In this document: one piece after another, positions 1 to 7,272 of the stretch
Numbering within the stretch: the first letter of the stretch is position 1
How the letters are laid out: each line of letters begins with the position of its first letter
Source of the DNA: Streptomonospora salina
Lineage (GTDB): Bacteria > Actinomycetota > Actinomycetes > Streptosporangiales > Streptosporangiaceae
Assembly (NCBI RefSeq): GCF_014204715.1
Contig: NZ_JACHLY010000001.1
Location: 2,201,001 to 2,265,000 of the forward strand
Direction of reading: 5' to 3'
DNA length: 64,000 bases
Position numbers and translations under genes: made by a program
Notes under the pieces: model-generated
Told to the model about the DNA's origin: nothing
Databases searched by the model: none
What the model saw: the letters and a program-made list of their open reading frames with translations, nothing else

Positions 1-512
1 AATCGGCGGCGTCCTTCGTGGACGATCTGGGATCGCTCGGTGCGCGCGGCCACCGCATCGGCGACGTCGTCGGGAATCTGCCGGAATTCGGTGATGGAGG
101 ACAGCAGAGCCGTCGCATAGGCCGGAGTCTGCACGAAGCCGGGCACGATGTCCGGCGAGTAGATCCGGAAATGCGTGGTCTGGCGGTACCGCTCGACGTA
201 GGAGTCCTGAAGCCGTCGCAGCCCGGTCCGCTGCTTGCGCCGCCACTCCACGAACATCGACTCGGCGCTGCGCGAGGAAGCGATGAGGTCCTCTGCGTGC
301 CGCTGGGCTCCGCACGCTGCGCACCAGGTGCGGATATCGGCGTCGGATGGCGGAGTACGCGCATTCTCGATCCGCGACGACTTGGCCTTGTGCCAACCGC
401 AGCGCTCGGCGAGCTCCACACCCGTCAGACCAGCTTCCAGGCGCAGTTCCTTGAGCCGGGCGGCGACCGCGGCACGGGCGGCCTGCGCACTGGAGGAAGG
501 GGAAGACGACAT
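1..512 (-). CDS. XRE-family regulator with DUF5753 region (C-terminus cut by window edge)
   Basis: Predicted DNA-binding regulator; about 170 residues are visible and the frame runs off the left edge. An XRE-type helix-turn-helix lies at residues ~15-65 (RLKELRLEAG, GVELAERCGW, SRIENARTPP). It is followed by the beginning of a DUF5753 region (YSPDIVPGFVQTPAYA, ~118-133), the usual partner domain in actinobacterial regulators of about 280 residues. The ATG at 512 lies 18 bases after the stop of the DUF6879 gene on the same strand, so both are probably on one transcript. No clear Shine-Dalgarno is visible, which fits coupling to the upstream gene. XRE/DUF5753 and DUF6879 genes are often neighbours in Streptomyces relatives; ligand and target are unknown. 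Confidence 0.85.
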   Translation of the reverse strand, partial: MSSSPSSSAQAARAAVAARLKELRLEAGLTGVELAERCGWHKAKSSRIENARTPPSDADIRTWCAACGAQRHAEDLIASSRSAESMFVEWRRKQRTGLRRLQDSYVERYRQTTHFRIYSPDIVPGFVQTPAYATALLSSITEFRQIPDDVADAVAARTERSQIVHEGRRR

Positions 513-530
513 TACAGGGGGGCAGTGGGT

Positions 531-1064
531 TTAAGACTCGGAGACGGAGTATTCCGCGTGGGGGATCGCCCGGTTCCACACGTCGGTGAAGGCGCCCCCG
601 CACAGGCGCGCGAGGTCGGGATCCTCGCTCACCTCCTGGTCGAGCAGGGTCCCTTCGCCGCTGAAGTGGTAGATGCGGATGAGGCGGTCGTCGAACAGCC
701 AGACGTCGTTGCCGGGAAGGGCGATATCCGTTGCCTGGCGGCGCGGTAGCCAGCGCACCTGCTCACCTGCGCGGACGTTGGCCTCGGTGATGTAGTGCTC
801 GTATCGGATGTAGTCGCTCACCGGTTCGGAGACCACCCGCACCCTGCGTACCACCACTCCGCGAGAGACAGCGTCGGATACCGCTTGGTAGTAGGGGTGC
901 CACCAGTACTCCCGGTCATCCCAGTCGGTGCGGTGCCCGCGCTTCCAGGCCTCGAAGTCCTCGGCTTCGTCGGCGACGGCGTAGAAGTCGCGCATTTCGA
1001 GATGGACGGCCGACTTCCGGCAGTCGGCCAGCATGTCAATGAACGTCGGCACGCTCAGCGGCAT
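531..1064 (-). CDS. DUF6879 family protein
   Basis: A 177-residue soluble protein of the DUF6879 family, restricted to actinomycetes and of unknown biochemical function. Family hallmarks are visible: HLEMRDFY near residue 21, the W-rich stretch EYWWHPYY (~52-59), the strongly conserved RVRVVSEPVSDYIRYEH core (~75-91), RWLPRR (~104-109) and the terminal PHAEYS. The ATG at 1064 has a strong Shine-Dalgarno (AAGGAGG) about 7 bases upstream. Its first 29 bases overlap the end of the upstream 80-residue gene, and the XRE/DUF5753 regulator follows after 18 bases. This is a compact three-gene cassette. Such cassettes are found in many copies in mycelial actinomycetes; no role should be assigned from sequence alone. 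Confidence 0.85.
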   Translation of the reverse strand: MPLSVPTFIDMLADCRKSAVHLEMRDFYAVADEAEDFEAWKRGHRTDWDDREYWWHPYYQAVSDAVSRGVVVRRVRVVSEPVSDYIRYEHYITEANVRAGEQVRWLPRRQATDIALPGNDVWLFDDRLIRIYHFSGEGTLLDQEVSEDPDLARLCGGAFTDVWNRAIPHAEYSVSES

Positions 1065-1278
1065 CGCAGGCCTCCTTCACCATCGCCATCATGCGGGCGG
1101 GCACCCGCACGACCGTCTCATGATCGGGTATGGGACCTGACTCCAGACAGCCGGTCCGGGTCGAACCGTCGGCGATCCATCCCTGGACGACCAGGTCGCC
1201 GTTGTCCTGGTCCACGAAGACCGTCGGTGATCCGTCCTTGCCGGATTCCGGATCCTTCCCTATGTACTGCAAAGCCAT
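1036..1278 (-). CDS. small conserved actinobacterial protein of the DUF6879 cassette
   Basis: An 80-residue acidic protein beginning MALQYIGKDPES. It resembles small hypothetical proteins found just upstream of DUF6879 genes in Streptomyces and relatives (conserved pieces: PTVFVDQDNGDLVVQGW, PDHETVVRVPARM, ending in KEACDAAERA). I chose the ATG at 1278 because GGAG stands 6-9 bases upstream and because family members start with M-x-L-Q-Y. An upstream extension of 50 codons is open but unlike coding sequence. The gene overlaps the DUF6879 gene by 29 bases, suggesting coupled translation. No catalytic motif, signal peptide or membrane segment is visible; it may be a partner subunit of the DUF6879 protein (inference). 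Confidence 0.7.
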   Translation of the reverse strand: MALQYIGKDPESGKDGSPTVFVDQDNGDLVVQGWIADGSTRTGCLESGPIPDHETVVRVPARMMAMVKEACDAAERADVH

Positions 1279-1640
1279 ATCGTCTCCAACAGAGGGGTTG
1301 CACGTTGCATGAACGTCCCATCGCTGGAAGATCAAGTCAATGCCTTCAAAGGTTCGCCGGAAGCGGATATATCCACGAGGATCCCTGGCCCGCCGCGTAA
1401 TCCCCAGCTGCGCCGTCGGCGCGTTCACACGCGTCCGGTGCTGATCGAGCGTGCCGTCTTACCCGTGAGGAAAAAGCGATTACCGTGCCAATATCCGCGC
1501 GCTCGATGCCGAGGCGGCGGCGCCGCGCCGGGTTCCGGCGCGGCGCCGCCGAACGGTTCCTGCGCCGCATAACCTACGGCCGCCCGGCCGGACCGGCGCC
1601 GCCGGGGCCGCGTGCCGTCAAGGTTTGCGCGCGGCCGTCT
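1279..1640. other. 362-bp gap holding a decayed duplicate
   Basis: No intact gene. The right half (about 1511-1636) is a degraded copy of the DUF418/methyltransferase junction at ~6021-6270, annotated separately. The left part, directly upstream of the 80-residue gene, should contain the promoter of the DUF6879 cassette, but I see no convincing -35/-10 pair. Confidence 0.5.
1511..1636 (+). pseudogene. remnant of a DUF418 gene 3' end joined to a methyltransferase 3' end
   Basis: Bases 1511-1604 align with ~6021-6117, the last ~32 codons of the intact DUF418 gene. The plus-strand frame gives AGFRRGAAERFLRRITYGRP against AGFRRGPAEWFLRRMTYGRP. Only 12 bases later, 1617-1636 (gtcaaggtttgcgcgcggcc) matches 6251-6270 (gtcagggtttgcgcgcgacg) at 17 of 20 positions; that is the 3' end of the convergent methyltransferase gene. 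So both gene tails survive in the same order and orientation, while the ~130-bp spacer with its hairpin is missing. There is no start codon or promoter logic for an independent gene. It is most likely the scar of a duplicated or displaced DUF418-methyltransferase locus. Confidence 0.65.
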
Positions 1641-1928
1641 CTACGTGCTGGGTGGACGCGAGATGTAGGCACCCTCACCCAGCCTCTCGTATTCGGCTGT
1701 CACCCATGACGCGGACAGCAGCGACGGGCGGCCCGCCCGCGCGGGCGGGTTCTCCACCGCGTCGATGAACGCGTCGATGTCCGGCTCGATGATCGTCGGC
1801 GCGTGGTCGGCGTCGGGGTCGGTAGCGGTGGCGATCCAGAGGTGTTCGGTGCGGCGGATGCTCCACCGGTGGCCGTAGCGGTCTTTCAGCATGCCCAGGA
1901 GGATCCGGTAAGGGTCGGGGACGCTCAT
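1641..1928 (-). CDS. small hypothetical protein
   Basis: A 95-residue soluble acidic protein of unknown function (MSVPDPYRILLGML..., with RWSIRRTEHLWIATATDPDAD and a C-terminal YERLGEGAYISRP). Its ATG overlaps the stop codon of the preceding 162-residue gene in an ATGA junction (1925-1928), so the two are almost certainly translated as a pair. Small proteins of this look accompany TPR-like XRE regulators in streptomycetes, but I do not recognise a named domain. No signal peptide, zinc-binding cysteines or membrane segment are visible. Confidence 0.65.
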   Translation of the reverse strand: MSVPDPYRILLGMLKDRYGHRWSIRRTEHLWIATATDPDADHAPTIIEPDIDAFIDAVENPPARAGRPSLLSASWVTAEYERLGEGAYISRPPST

Positions 1929-2413
1929 GACTGCACCCCCGCGAGCGTGTGCTCGGCGCCTGCAGCGGAGGCCGAGTGCCCGAGGTCGGGTCGCTGGGCG
2001 ATGAGCTTCCGCAGCGGACCGGAGAGTGCGGCACGCACGTCATCCAACGTGTCACCAGCGGGGTTCCGCGTGGCGGCCTGCGTGTTGGCAATGTCGGCGA
2101 GCACGGCTATGCCGAGCCGGGACGCCTCGGCGCCGTGCTGCGCGTGATCGCGGGCTGCGGCTCGCACGTAGGGGCGCACGGGTGCGGGGGGCGGGGCCGC
2201 TTCGCTCGGCTCCTGCCACTGGGGGCGCTCGGCGAGCACGTAGGGCCGTACCAGCGCGGCGCGCGGGGCGACTTCGTAGGGCTTGGGTTGGGGGGTGCTC
2301 GGCAGGCGCCGCACGTAGGGGCGGGTGCGGGCGGCTCGGCGAGAGCGCCGGCCGGAGGACTCGGCCCACGGGCCGACTATGCGGCGTTGGGGGCGCTCGA
2401 TACGATCAGGCAC
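1925..2413 (-). CDS. Arg/Pro-rich hypothetical protein with RPYV repeats
   Basis: A 162-residue protein with an unstructured, basic N-terminal half carrying a repeated RPYV motif (TRPYVRRL, VRPYVLAE, VRPYVRAA, about every 22 residues between ~32 and ~85). A more regular C-terminal half (LGIAVLADIANTQAATR, DVRAALSGPLRKLIAQRPDL) probably forms helices. The GTG at 2413 has GGAG about 8 bases upstream. It lies 147 bp after the XRE regulator gene, past a terminator-like hairpin, and overlaps the next gene by 4 bases. The RPYV repeats may be short linear binding motifs (inference). Family not recognised. Confidence 0.6.
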   Translation of the reverse strand: MPDRIERPQRRIVGPWAESSGRRSRRAARTRPYVRRLPSTPQPKPYEVAPRAALVRPYVLAERPQWQEPSEAAPPPAPVRPYVRAAARDHAQHGAEASRLGIAVLADIANTQAATRNPAGDTLDDVRAALSGPLRKLIAQRPDLGHSASAAGAEHTLAGVQS

Positions 2414-2512
2414 GTCAGCGACTCCAGTTCAGTCGGTGGCCACGCCCCCGGACGGCCCACACCGTCGCGGGGGTCTGCTTTGGCCACTGACGCTAGAGCA
2501 CCGCGCACAACG

Positions 2513-2537
2513 AAGGGGGTAGCTCCGCTACCCCCTT
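2513..2537 (-). terminator. hairpin after the 409-residue XRE gene
   Basis: Perfect 11-bp stem (aagggggtagc / gctaccccctt) with a 3-base loop, starting 24 bases past the stop codon of the XRE gene in its direction of transcription. There is no long T tract, as is common for actinobacterial terminators. Confidence 0.65.
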
Positions 2538-2560
2538 GCGCAGTGGTACAGGTTGTCCCC

Positions 2561-3790
2561 CTAAGCCGCCTGGACTCCGATCTTGCGCGCGAGGTTGCGC
2601 ACGTCATCCCGGATCATGGCGCTACCGGCCGTGCTCAGCTCCGACACCGCCGAGCGGGTGAAGAGGTTGTAACGGGCCGTCTCGGGCGATTCGTGGTAGG
2701 CCTTCCGTAGCAGGTGCACCGTAGCCACGCTTTCGGCCTTCATGCTGTGGGCGCGGGCGGATTCGATCAGGTGGAAGCTCCGCCGAGTGGCCGACGGCAT
2801 CGGCGCGAGGTCGATTCGCTCGGCGACTTCTAGTGCCGCGCCGGGCTTCATGAGGTCGTTGTTCATCGTGATCGCGTAGGCGTCCACCATGCCGCGGCCG
2901 AACATTAGCCACGGGTGCGCGTACCGGTCGCCGAGCCGCTGGGCCGCATCTTCGGCGCGGTCCCAGTAGCGCCACGCGTCACCGGCGCGTCCAATCTTCG
3001 CGTAGGAGAGTGCGGCGGCGAGCTGCAGCAGTCCCCAGCGCGCGAGATCTTCCGGGCCATTGTCGGGCCGTAGCAGGTCCGCCGCGCGCATCGCCAGGTC
3101 TACGCGTGCCTCATGGCGCTCTCCGGCGTCACGAAACACGTGATTCAGATACCACGCGGCTACGGCTATCGCGTGCGGATCGTCGGCGTCCTGGGCAGCC
3201 GACATGGACCGGTCGCCGGTCAACGTAACCAGCTCGGGAGTCGGCTGGAAGCTCAGGTAGAGCTGAGTGAGATGGTACGTCTCGGCGAGCGCAGCCAACG
3301 CGCGACGCCGGTCATCGCCTTGCAGAGTGCGGGCAGCGTGCTGGAGATCCGATAGGAGACCGGGCAGTACGGCCGCTACACGGCTGCGGTGGTCGCGATT
3401 TCCGTGCCAGAGCTGCCAGGTCTGCCGGACACGCTCGATCAGCTCCGCGGCCGTCGGCGCCTCATCTGCTTCACGACCGAACGTGTACGACGTGAGAGCG
3501 TCCTTGACCGTGGGCAGTGCATCATGCGCCGCCTTCGTATAGCTCGCCGCGGCAAGCCGTTCATCCCCGGTGAGATCCGACATGTCCTCTACCCCTAGTG
3601 CGTCCGCAAGGCGTAGCAGTAGCGGAAGGCGCGGCATCTGCAGCCGCCCCGATTCGATGAACTTGACCCATTCCTGGGAGCGGCCTACTAGGCCGCCGAG
3701 TACGGCGCGCGTTTGGCCGTTGCGCTCGCGTAGACGTCGGACGCGTTGACCGAACGTGAGGGGCGACGATTCCGGGATATGCTCTGTCAT
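2561..3790 (-). CDS. XRE-family regulator with helical-repeat C-terminal region
   Basis: A 409-residue regulator. The N-terminal XRE helix-turn-helix spans ~12-66 (FGQRVRRLRERNGQTRAVL, SQEWVKFIESG, LLLRLADALGV). The remaining ~330 residues are alpha-helical and alanine/leucine-rich, like the TPR-type ligand-binding half of many Streptomyces XRE proteins of 400-430 residues. The ATG at 3790 follows AGGACGGGG. The two small genes downstream (162 and 95 residues) are separated by a hairpin, so they may be its targets rather than strict operon members. Such proteins are thought to sense small signals, but the ligand here cannot be predicted. DNA of this first 3.8 kb looks less GC-extreme than the rest of the window. 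Confidence 0.85.
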   Translation of the reverse strand: MTEHIPESSPLTFGQRVRRLRERNGQTRAVLGGLVGRSQEWVKFIESGRLQMPRLPLLLRLADALGVEDMSDLTGDERLAAASYTKAAHDALPTVKDALTSYTFGREADEAPTAAELIERVRQTWQLWHGNRDHRSRVAAVLPGLLSDLQHAARTLQGDDRRRALAALAETYHLTQLYLSFQPTPELVTLTGDRSMSAAQDADDPHAIAVAAWYLNHVFRDAGERHEARVDLAMRAADLLRPDNGPEDLARWGLLQLAAALSYAKIGRAGDAWRYWDRAEDAAQRLGDRYAHPWLMFGRGMVDAYAITMNNDLMKPGAALEVAERIDLAPMPSATRRSFHLIESARAHSMKAESVATVHLLRKAYHESPETARYNLFTRSAVSELSTAGSAMIRDDVRNLARKIGVQAA

Positions 3791-4165
3791 CAGATCCCCG
3801 TCCTACTGGTGGGCTCGACACTCGCCAGCATAGGCCGGGGATCGTTGTGTGTCAGAGGTCCGGCCGCTCGGCACCGGGGAGCGGTGCGCCCCGGCGGGAG
3901 CACCGCAGGGCGATTTCAAAGTCGTCGGGCAGTCGCCGCCTCTGTGCCGCGAGCACGCCCGCCAACGGCGCACGGTTCCCGCGTCCAGACGGGAGGGTTC
4001 ACGGGCGTAGGGAACCGCCGTTGCGGCCTCATCTGTCGCGAGGTTTTCACCGGTATCCGTGGATGATTCCGGTCAGGACCACGCGACAGATCGGTCGAGC
4101 GCCGACCGAGCGATCCGCCCCGACACCCCGCACGCCAACCCGCCTTTCCGCGCCCCCGTCCGCCC
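3791..4165. other. 375-bp gap between convergent/divergent units
   Basis: No supported gene. It lies between the start of the XRE gene (minus) and the 3' end of the TetR gene (minus), so the left part should hold the XRE promoter; TATGCT near 3830 on the minus strand is a possible -10. Open frames here have no coding signature. Confidence 0.4.
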
Positions 4166-4834
4166 TCAGTCCGCCGCGCCGTCTCTCTCCCCGAAACCGG
4201 CATCGGCGGCCCGTCCCACCGCCGGGAGGATCGCCTGGTCCACGACGGCGGCGATGTAGTCGTCGCCCGGTACCGCCATGGTGTCGATGCCGTACTTGAA
4301 CAGCAGGGCCTCTCCGATGTCGGCGACGACGGGGGTGATCAGGGCCGGGTCGATGCGCCCGTGGTCGGCGTAGTGCAGCAGCACGGTGCGGGTGAAGCGC
4401 CCGCCGCGAGCGTCGAAGACTTCAGCGTAGAGGCGTTCGTGCAGGTCGGGGCGGCGCCAGGCTTCGCTGAGGACTGAGGACATCACCCGTCCGTACACGG
4501 GCCGCATCAGGCTGTCGCGCATCAGTGTGAGCGCTGCGACGAGGTCGCCGCGCAGGTCGTCGGCGCCCGGCGCGGGCTGCTCGACGGGATATCCCCGGTA
4601 CAGCGCCCGAAGCACGATGTCCTCCGGTGACGACCATCGCCGGTACAGCGAGGTCTTGGCGGTCCCCGCCCTGCGGGCGATGCCTTCCATGGTGACGCGC
4701 GGCAGGCCGAGCTCGGCGGTCTCCTCCAGGGCGGCCGTGTAGATGGCTTCCTCCAGCTCCGCGCCCCGGCGGCGCCGGGCCCGCGACGGTCCTTCGCTGT
4801 CGTCTGTCCGGTTCCGGTCACCCACTTCGCCCAC
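4166..4834 (-). CDS. TetR/AcrR-family regulator
   Basis: A 222-residue TetR-type repressor. The helix-turn-helix is at ~28-76 (EEAIYTAALEETAELG, VTMEGIARRAGTAKTSLYRRW), followed by an all-helical ligand-binding half. The GTG at 4834 touches AAGGAA, so the GTG nine bases inside (4825, V-G-D-R-N) with proper spacing to that Shine-Dalgarno may be the true start. The gene is divergent from the DUF418 membrane-protein gene, and two near-identical AGATACG inverted repeats lie in the shared 83-bp spacer. The protein therefore very probably represses itself and the DUF418 gene. Ligand unknown. Confidence 0.9.
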   Translation of the reverse strand: MGEVGDRNRTDDSEGPSRARRRRGAELEEAIYTAALEETAELGLPRVTMEGIARRAGTAKTSLYRRWSSPEDIVLRALYRGYPVEQPAPGADDLRGDLVAALTLMRDSLMRPVYGRVMSSVLSEAWRRPDLHERLYAEVFDARGGRFTRTVLLHYADHGRIDPALITPVVADIGEALLFKYGIDTMAVPGDDYIAAVVDQAILPAVGRAADAGFGERDGAAD

Positions 4835-4840
4835 TTCCTT

Positions 4841-4858
4841 AGATACGAACGCGTATCT
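4841..4858. promoter_or_regulatory. TetR operator 1 (AGATACG inverted repeat)
   Basis: agatacgaacgcgtatct: perfect 7-bp arms (AGATACG / CGTATCT) around a 4-base centre, 7 bases upstream of the TetR start. It is nearly identical to operator 2, with centres 31 bp apart, about three helical turns. Confidence 0.8.
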
Positions 4859-4871
4859 TATGGTGGCAACT

Positions 4872-4889
4872 AGATACGAACCCGTATCT
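4872..4889. promoter_or_regulatory. TetR operator 2 (AGATACG inverted repeat)
   Basis: agatacgaacccgtatct: the same arms as operator 1 with one change in the centre. It lies 28 bp upstream of the DUF418 start codon, positioned to cover that gene's core promoter. Confidence 0.8.
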
Positions 4890-4917
4890 TAAATCGCAAC
4901 TCCTGCGAGGACTGCCG

Positions 4918-6120
4918 ATGTCGCACAACACCGATCGCAGCGAATCCCCGCCCGCCTCCGGAGCGGTGCCCGCCACGCAGCGCTCGCTCGCGCCCGACCT
5001 GGCGCGGGGATTCATGCTGCTCATCATCGCAACCGTACATGCGCACCTGTTCCGCGACTTCGCCGGCGCAGGCGGCTTCTCGCTCGCCGGTCCCCTCGAC
5101 GTCGGCACCACCGCGGTGATGGCGCTGTTCGCCGAGAACCGCGGCTATCCCATGTTCGCCGCCCTGTTCGGCTACGGCCTCGCGCAGATCCTCCGGCGGC
5201 GCACCGCCGAGGGCCGCGAGTGGCCGTGGGTCCGGCGCCTGCTGCGCCGGCGCGGGCGCTGGCTCGTGGTCATCGGCGTCGCGCACACCGCCCTGCTGTT
5301 CCACGGCGACATCATCGCCGTCTACGGCCTGATCGCCCTCGTCTTCACCGCGGCCCTGGGCATGGGCGACCGGCGGCTGCTCACCCACGCCTTCGCGTGG
5401 ATGGCGGCGGGCAGCCTGTTCTACGCCCTGGCCTCCACCCTGCTGTTCTCCGCCGCGGCCCAGAGCACCGGAGCCGACGTCACCTGGCTGTCGGACGCGC
5501 TGGCGCGCCTGGCCGTTTTCCCGTCCTTCCTGCCGCTGATGTTCGCGCTGTCGGTGTTCCCGTTCCTGATCGGCGTGTGGGCCGGACGGCGCCGCCTCTT
5601 GGAAGAACCGTGGCGCCACCTGCCCCTGCTGCGGCGGACCGCCGCATGGGGCGTCGGCACGAGCGTGGCCGGGGGCGTGCCGCAGGCGCTGATCAACATC
5701 GAGGTGTGGAACGCGGCCCCGGCGGCCGAGGCGGTCGTGTTCTGGCTGCACCTGCTCACCGGTTACGCGGGCGGATTCGGCTACGCGGCCGTCATCGCGC
5801 TGATCGCTCTCCGGCTGGACCGGCGGCGCGACGGCCGGCGCGGCCCCGTGGCCACCGCGCTCGCCGCCACCGGACAGCGGTCCATGACGTGCTACCTGCT
5901 GCAGTCGGTGGCCTGGCTGGCGCTGATCCCGCCCTACACCCTGGACATCGGCGCCTCACTGAGCGACGCCCAGGCCGTGGCGCTGGGCACCGCGGTGTGG
6001 CTGGCCACGGTCGTGCTGGCGGAGGCCCTGCGCCGGGCCGGGTTCCGGCGCGGCCCGGCCGAGTGGTTCCTGCGCCGGATGACCTACGGCCGCCCGCCCG
6101 AACCGGCGTCGCCGGGGTGA
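4918..6120 (+). CDS. DUF418 family membrane protein
   Basis: A 400-residue polytopic membrane protein of the DUF418 (YeiB-like) family. It shows the conserved N-terminal segment SLAPDLARGFMLLIIATVHAH (~23-43), a later RGRWLVVIGVAHTALLFHGDI block (~111-131), a run of hydrophobic segments, and the DUF418 C-terminal block GQRSMTCYLLQSVAWLAL (~320-337). The ATG at 4918 has GCGAGG about 8 bases upstream. It is divergent from a TetR gene with two shared operators, so it is probably induced by that regulator's ligand. Members are suspected transporters but none is well characterised. Its 3' end has a decayed copy at ~1511-1604. Confidence 0.9.
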   Translation: MSHNTDRSESPPASGAVPATQRSLAPDLARGFMLLIIATVHAHLFRDFAGAGGFSLAGPLDVGTTAVMALFAENRGYPMFAALFGYGLAQILRRRTAEGREWPWVRRLLRRRGRWLVVIGVAHTALLFHGDIIAVYGLIALVFTAALGMGDRRLLTHAFAWMAAGSLFYALASTLLFSAAAQSTGADVTWLSDALARLAVFPSFLPLMFALSVFPFLIGVWAGRRRLLEEPWRHLPLLRRTAAWGVGTSVAGGVPQALINIEVWNAAPAAEAVVFWLHLLTGYAGGFGYAAVIALIALRLDRRRDGRRGPVATALAATGQRSMTCYLLQSVAWLALIPPYTLDIGASLSDAQAVALGTAVWLATVVLAEALRRAGFRRGPAEWFLRRMTYGRPPEPASPG

Positions 6121-6173
6121 GCCTGTACCCGCCCCCGTTCCGTGATCACCGGGCGGGCGCCCGCCCGCGTCTG

Positions 6174-6202
6174 CGCCGCGCGGTCAGAGGGACCGCGCGG
6201 CG
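6174..6202. terminator. bidirectional hairpin between convergent genes
   Basis: Perfect 12-bp stem (cgccgcgcggtc / gaccgcgcggcg) with a 5-base loop, midway between the convergent 3' ends of the DUF418 and methyltransferase genes. The decayed copy of this junction at ~1.5 kb lacks it. Confidence 0.6.
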
Positions 6203-6251
6203 GCAGCGGACAGCCGCCGCCTCCTGCGGGCGCCGACCGGTTCGCGCCCGG

Positions 6252-7178
6252 TCAGGGTTTGCGCGCGACGATGCCCACCTGCGGGACGCGCCGCGGTGCG
6301 CCGGCGTCGTCAGGCTCGGGCCGCCACTCCGCGCAGGACACGACGCCCGGCTCCACGATCTCCAGGCCGTCGGCGAAGGCGGTGATGTCGGCGACCGTGC
6401 GGGGCGTGATCGGCGGGGTGGCGTTCTCGTTCCAGAACGCCATCGCTTCGGCGTTGGCCTCGCCGCCCATCTCCAGAGTGGGGTGGGTGAGCGCGACGTA
6501 GCTGCCCGGGGCAAGTTCCGCCACCAGCCGCGCGACGACGGCCCGGGCCTCCTCGGTGTCCGGCACGAAGTTGAGCACGCCGAGCAGCATCAGCCCGACG
6601 GGCCGGTCCGGGTCGAGGGTGGCCGCGGCGGCCTCCAGGATGGTCTCGGGCTCCCGGATGTCGGCCTCGATGTAGTCGGTGGCACCCGGCGGCCGCGAGG
6701 TCAGCAGGGCCCTGGCATGGACCAGCACCAGCGGATCGTTGTCGGCGTAGACCACGCGCGACTCCGGCGCGACGGCCTGGGCGACCTCGTGGGTGTTCTC
6801 GGCGGTGGGCAGCCCGGTGCCGATGTCCAGGAACTGGCGCAGTCCGACCTCGCCCGCGAGATGGCGCACAGCCCGCTGCAGGAACGCGCGGTCGGCGCGC
6901 GCGACGTCGACGATGCTCGGGAACAGCGACAGCACATGGTCGCCGGCCCCGCGGTCGGCCGCGTAGTTGTCCTTGCCGCCCAACCAGTAGTTCCACACTC
7001 GGGCGTTGTGGGCCACCGAGGTGTCGATCCCGGCCGGCGACCCGGTGCGGGTGCCGGCCGGTCCGCCGACGGCGTCGGGGCCGGCGCGCCACGGTTCCTT
7101 GATGCCGCTCCCCGCCTGATCGGCGTGCGTGGAGCCTGCCCGTTCGAGGCGATCTTCGTTTTCGTCTGATTCGCGCAC
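6252..7178 (-). CDS. SAM-dependent methyltransferase, Methyltransf_19 (formerly DUF574) family
   Basis: A ~308-residue class I methyltransferase of the actinobacterial Methyltransf_19 family. Hallmarks are the N-terminal TSVAHNARVWNYWLGGKDNY and YAADRGAGD, the SAM-binding loop FLDIGTGLPT, the acidic loop VVYADNDPLVL, and PVGLMLLGVLNFVPD. The conserved family C-terminus ends near VGIVARKP. I place the start at the GTG at 7178 (V-R-E-S-D-E-N-E), where coding character begins; the frame is open for 25 more codons to an ATG at 7253, and no good Shine-Dalgarno settles it. These proteins are abundant in streptomycetes, often next to regulators; substrates are unknown. The gene is convergent with DUF418. 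Confidence 0.85.
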   Translation of the reverse strand: MRESDENEDRLERAGSTHADQAGSGIKEPWRAGPDAVGGPAGTRTGSPAGIDTSVAHNARVWNYWLGGKDNYAADRGAGDHVLSLFPSIVDVARADRAFLQRAVRHLAGEVGLRQFLDIGTGLPTAENTHEVAQAVAPESRVVYADNDPLVLVHARALLTSRPPGATDYIEADIREPETILEAAAATLDPDRPVGLMLLGVLNFVPDTEEARAVVARLVAELAPGSYVALTHPTLEMGGEANAEAMAFWNENATPPITPRTVADITAFADGLEIVEPGVVSCAEWRPEPDDAGAPRRVPQVGIVARKP

Positions 7179-7212
7179 GCGGCCACGATAGCGCCGCCTG
7201 CGGCCCGGCGGG

Positions 7213-7245
7213 CTCCCCGCGGCGCACACCGCGCCCCGCGGGGAG
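7213..7245 (-). terminator. hairpin after the acyltransferase gene
   Basis: A 10-bp stem (ctccccgcgg / ccgcggggag) with a 13-base loop, 28 bases beyond the stop of the acyltransferase-SGNH gene. It may separate that transcript from the methyltransferase gene on the same strand. Confidence 0.45.
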
Positions 7246-7272
7246 GACCGCACGACCCTCCCCGCATCGCGC

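Noticed and set aside
1-3790. Integrative element or prophage end
   Set aside because: XRE/DUF6879 cassettes alone are not diagnostic; no integrase, replication gene, tRNA or attachment site is visible.
5220-7169. 649-codon plus-strand open frame across DUF418 and the methyltransferase
   Set aside because: Out of frame with DUF418, then antisense to the methyltransferase; Arg-rich shadow typical of GC-rich DNA.
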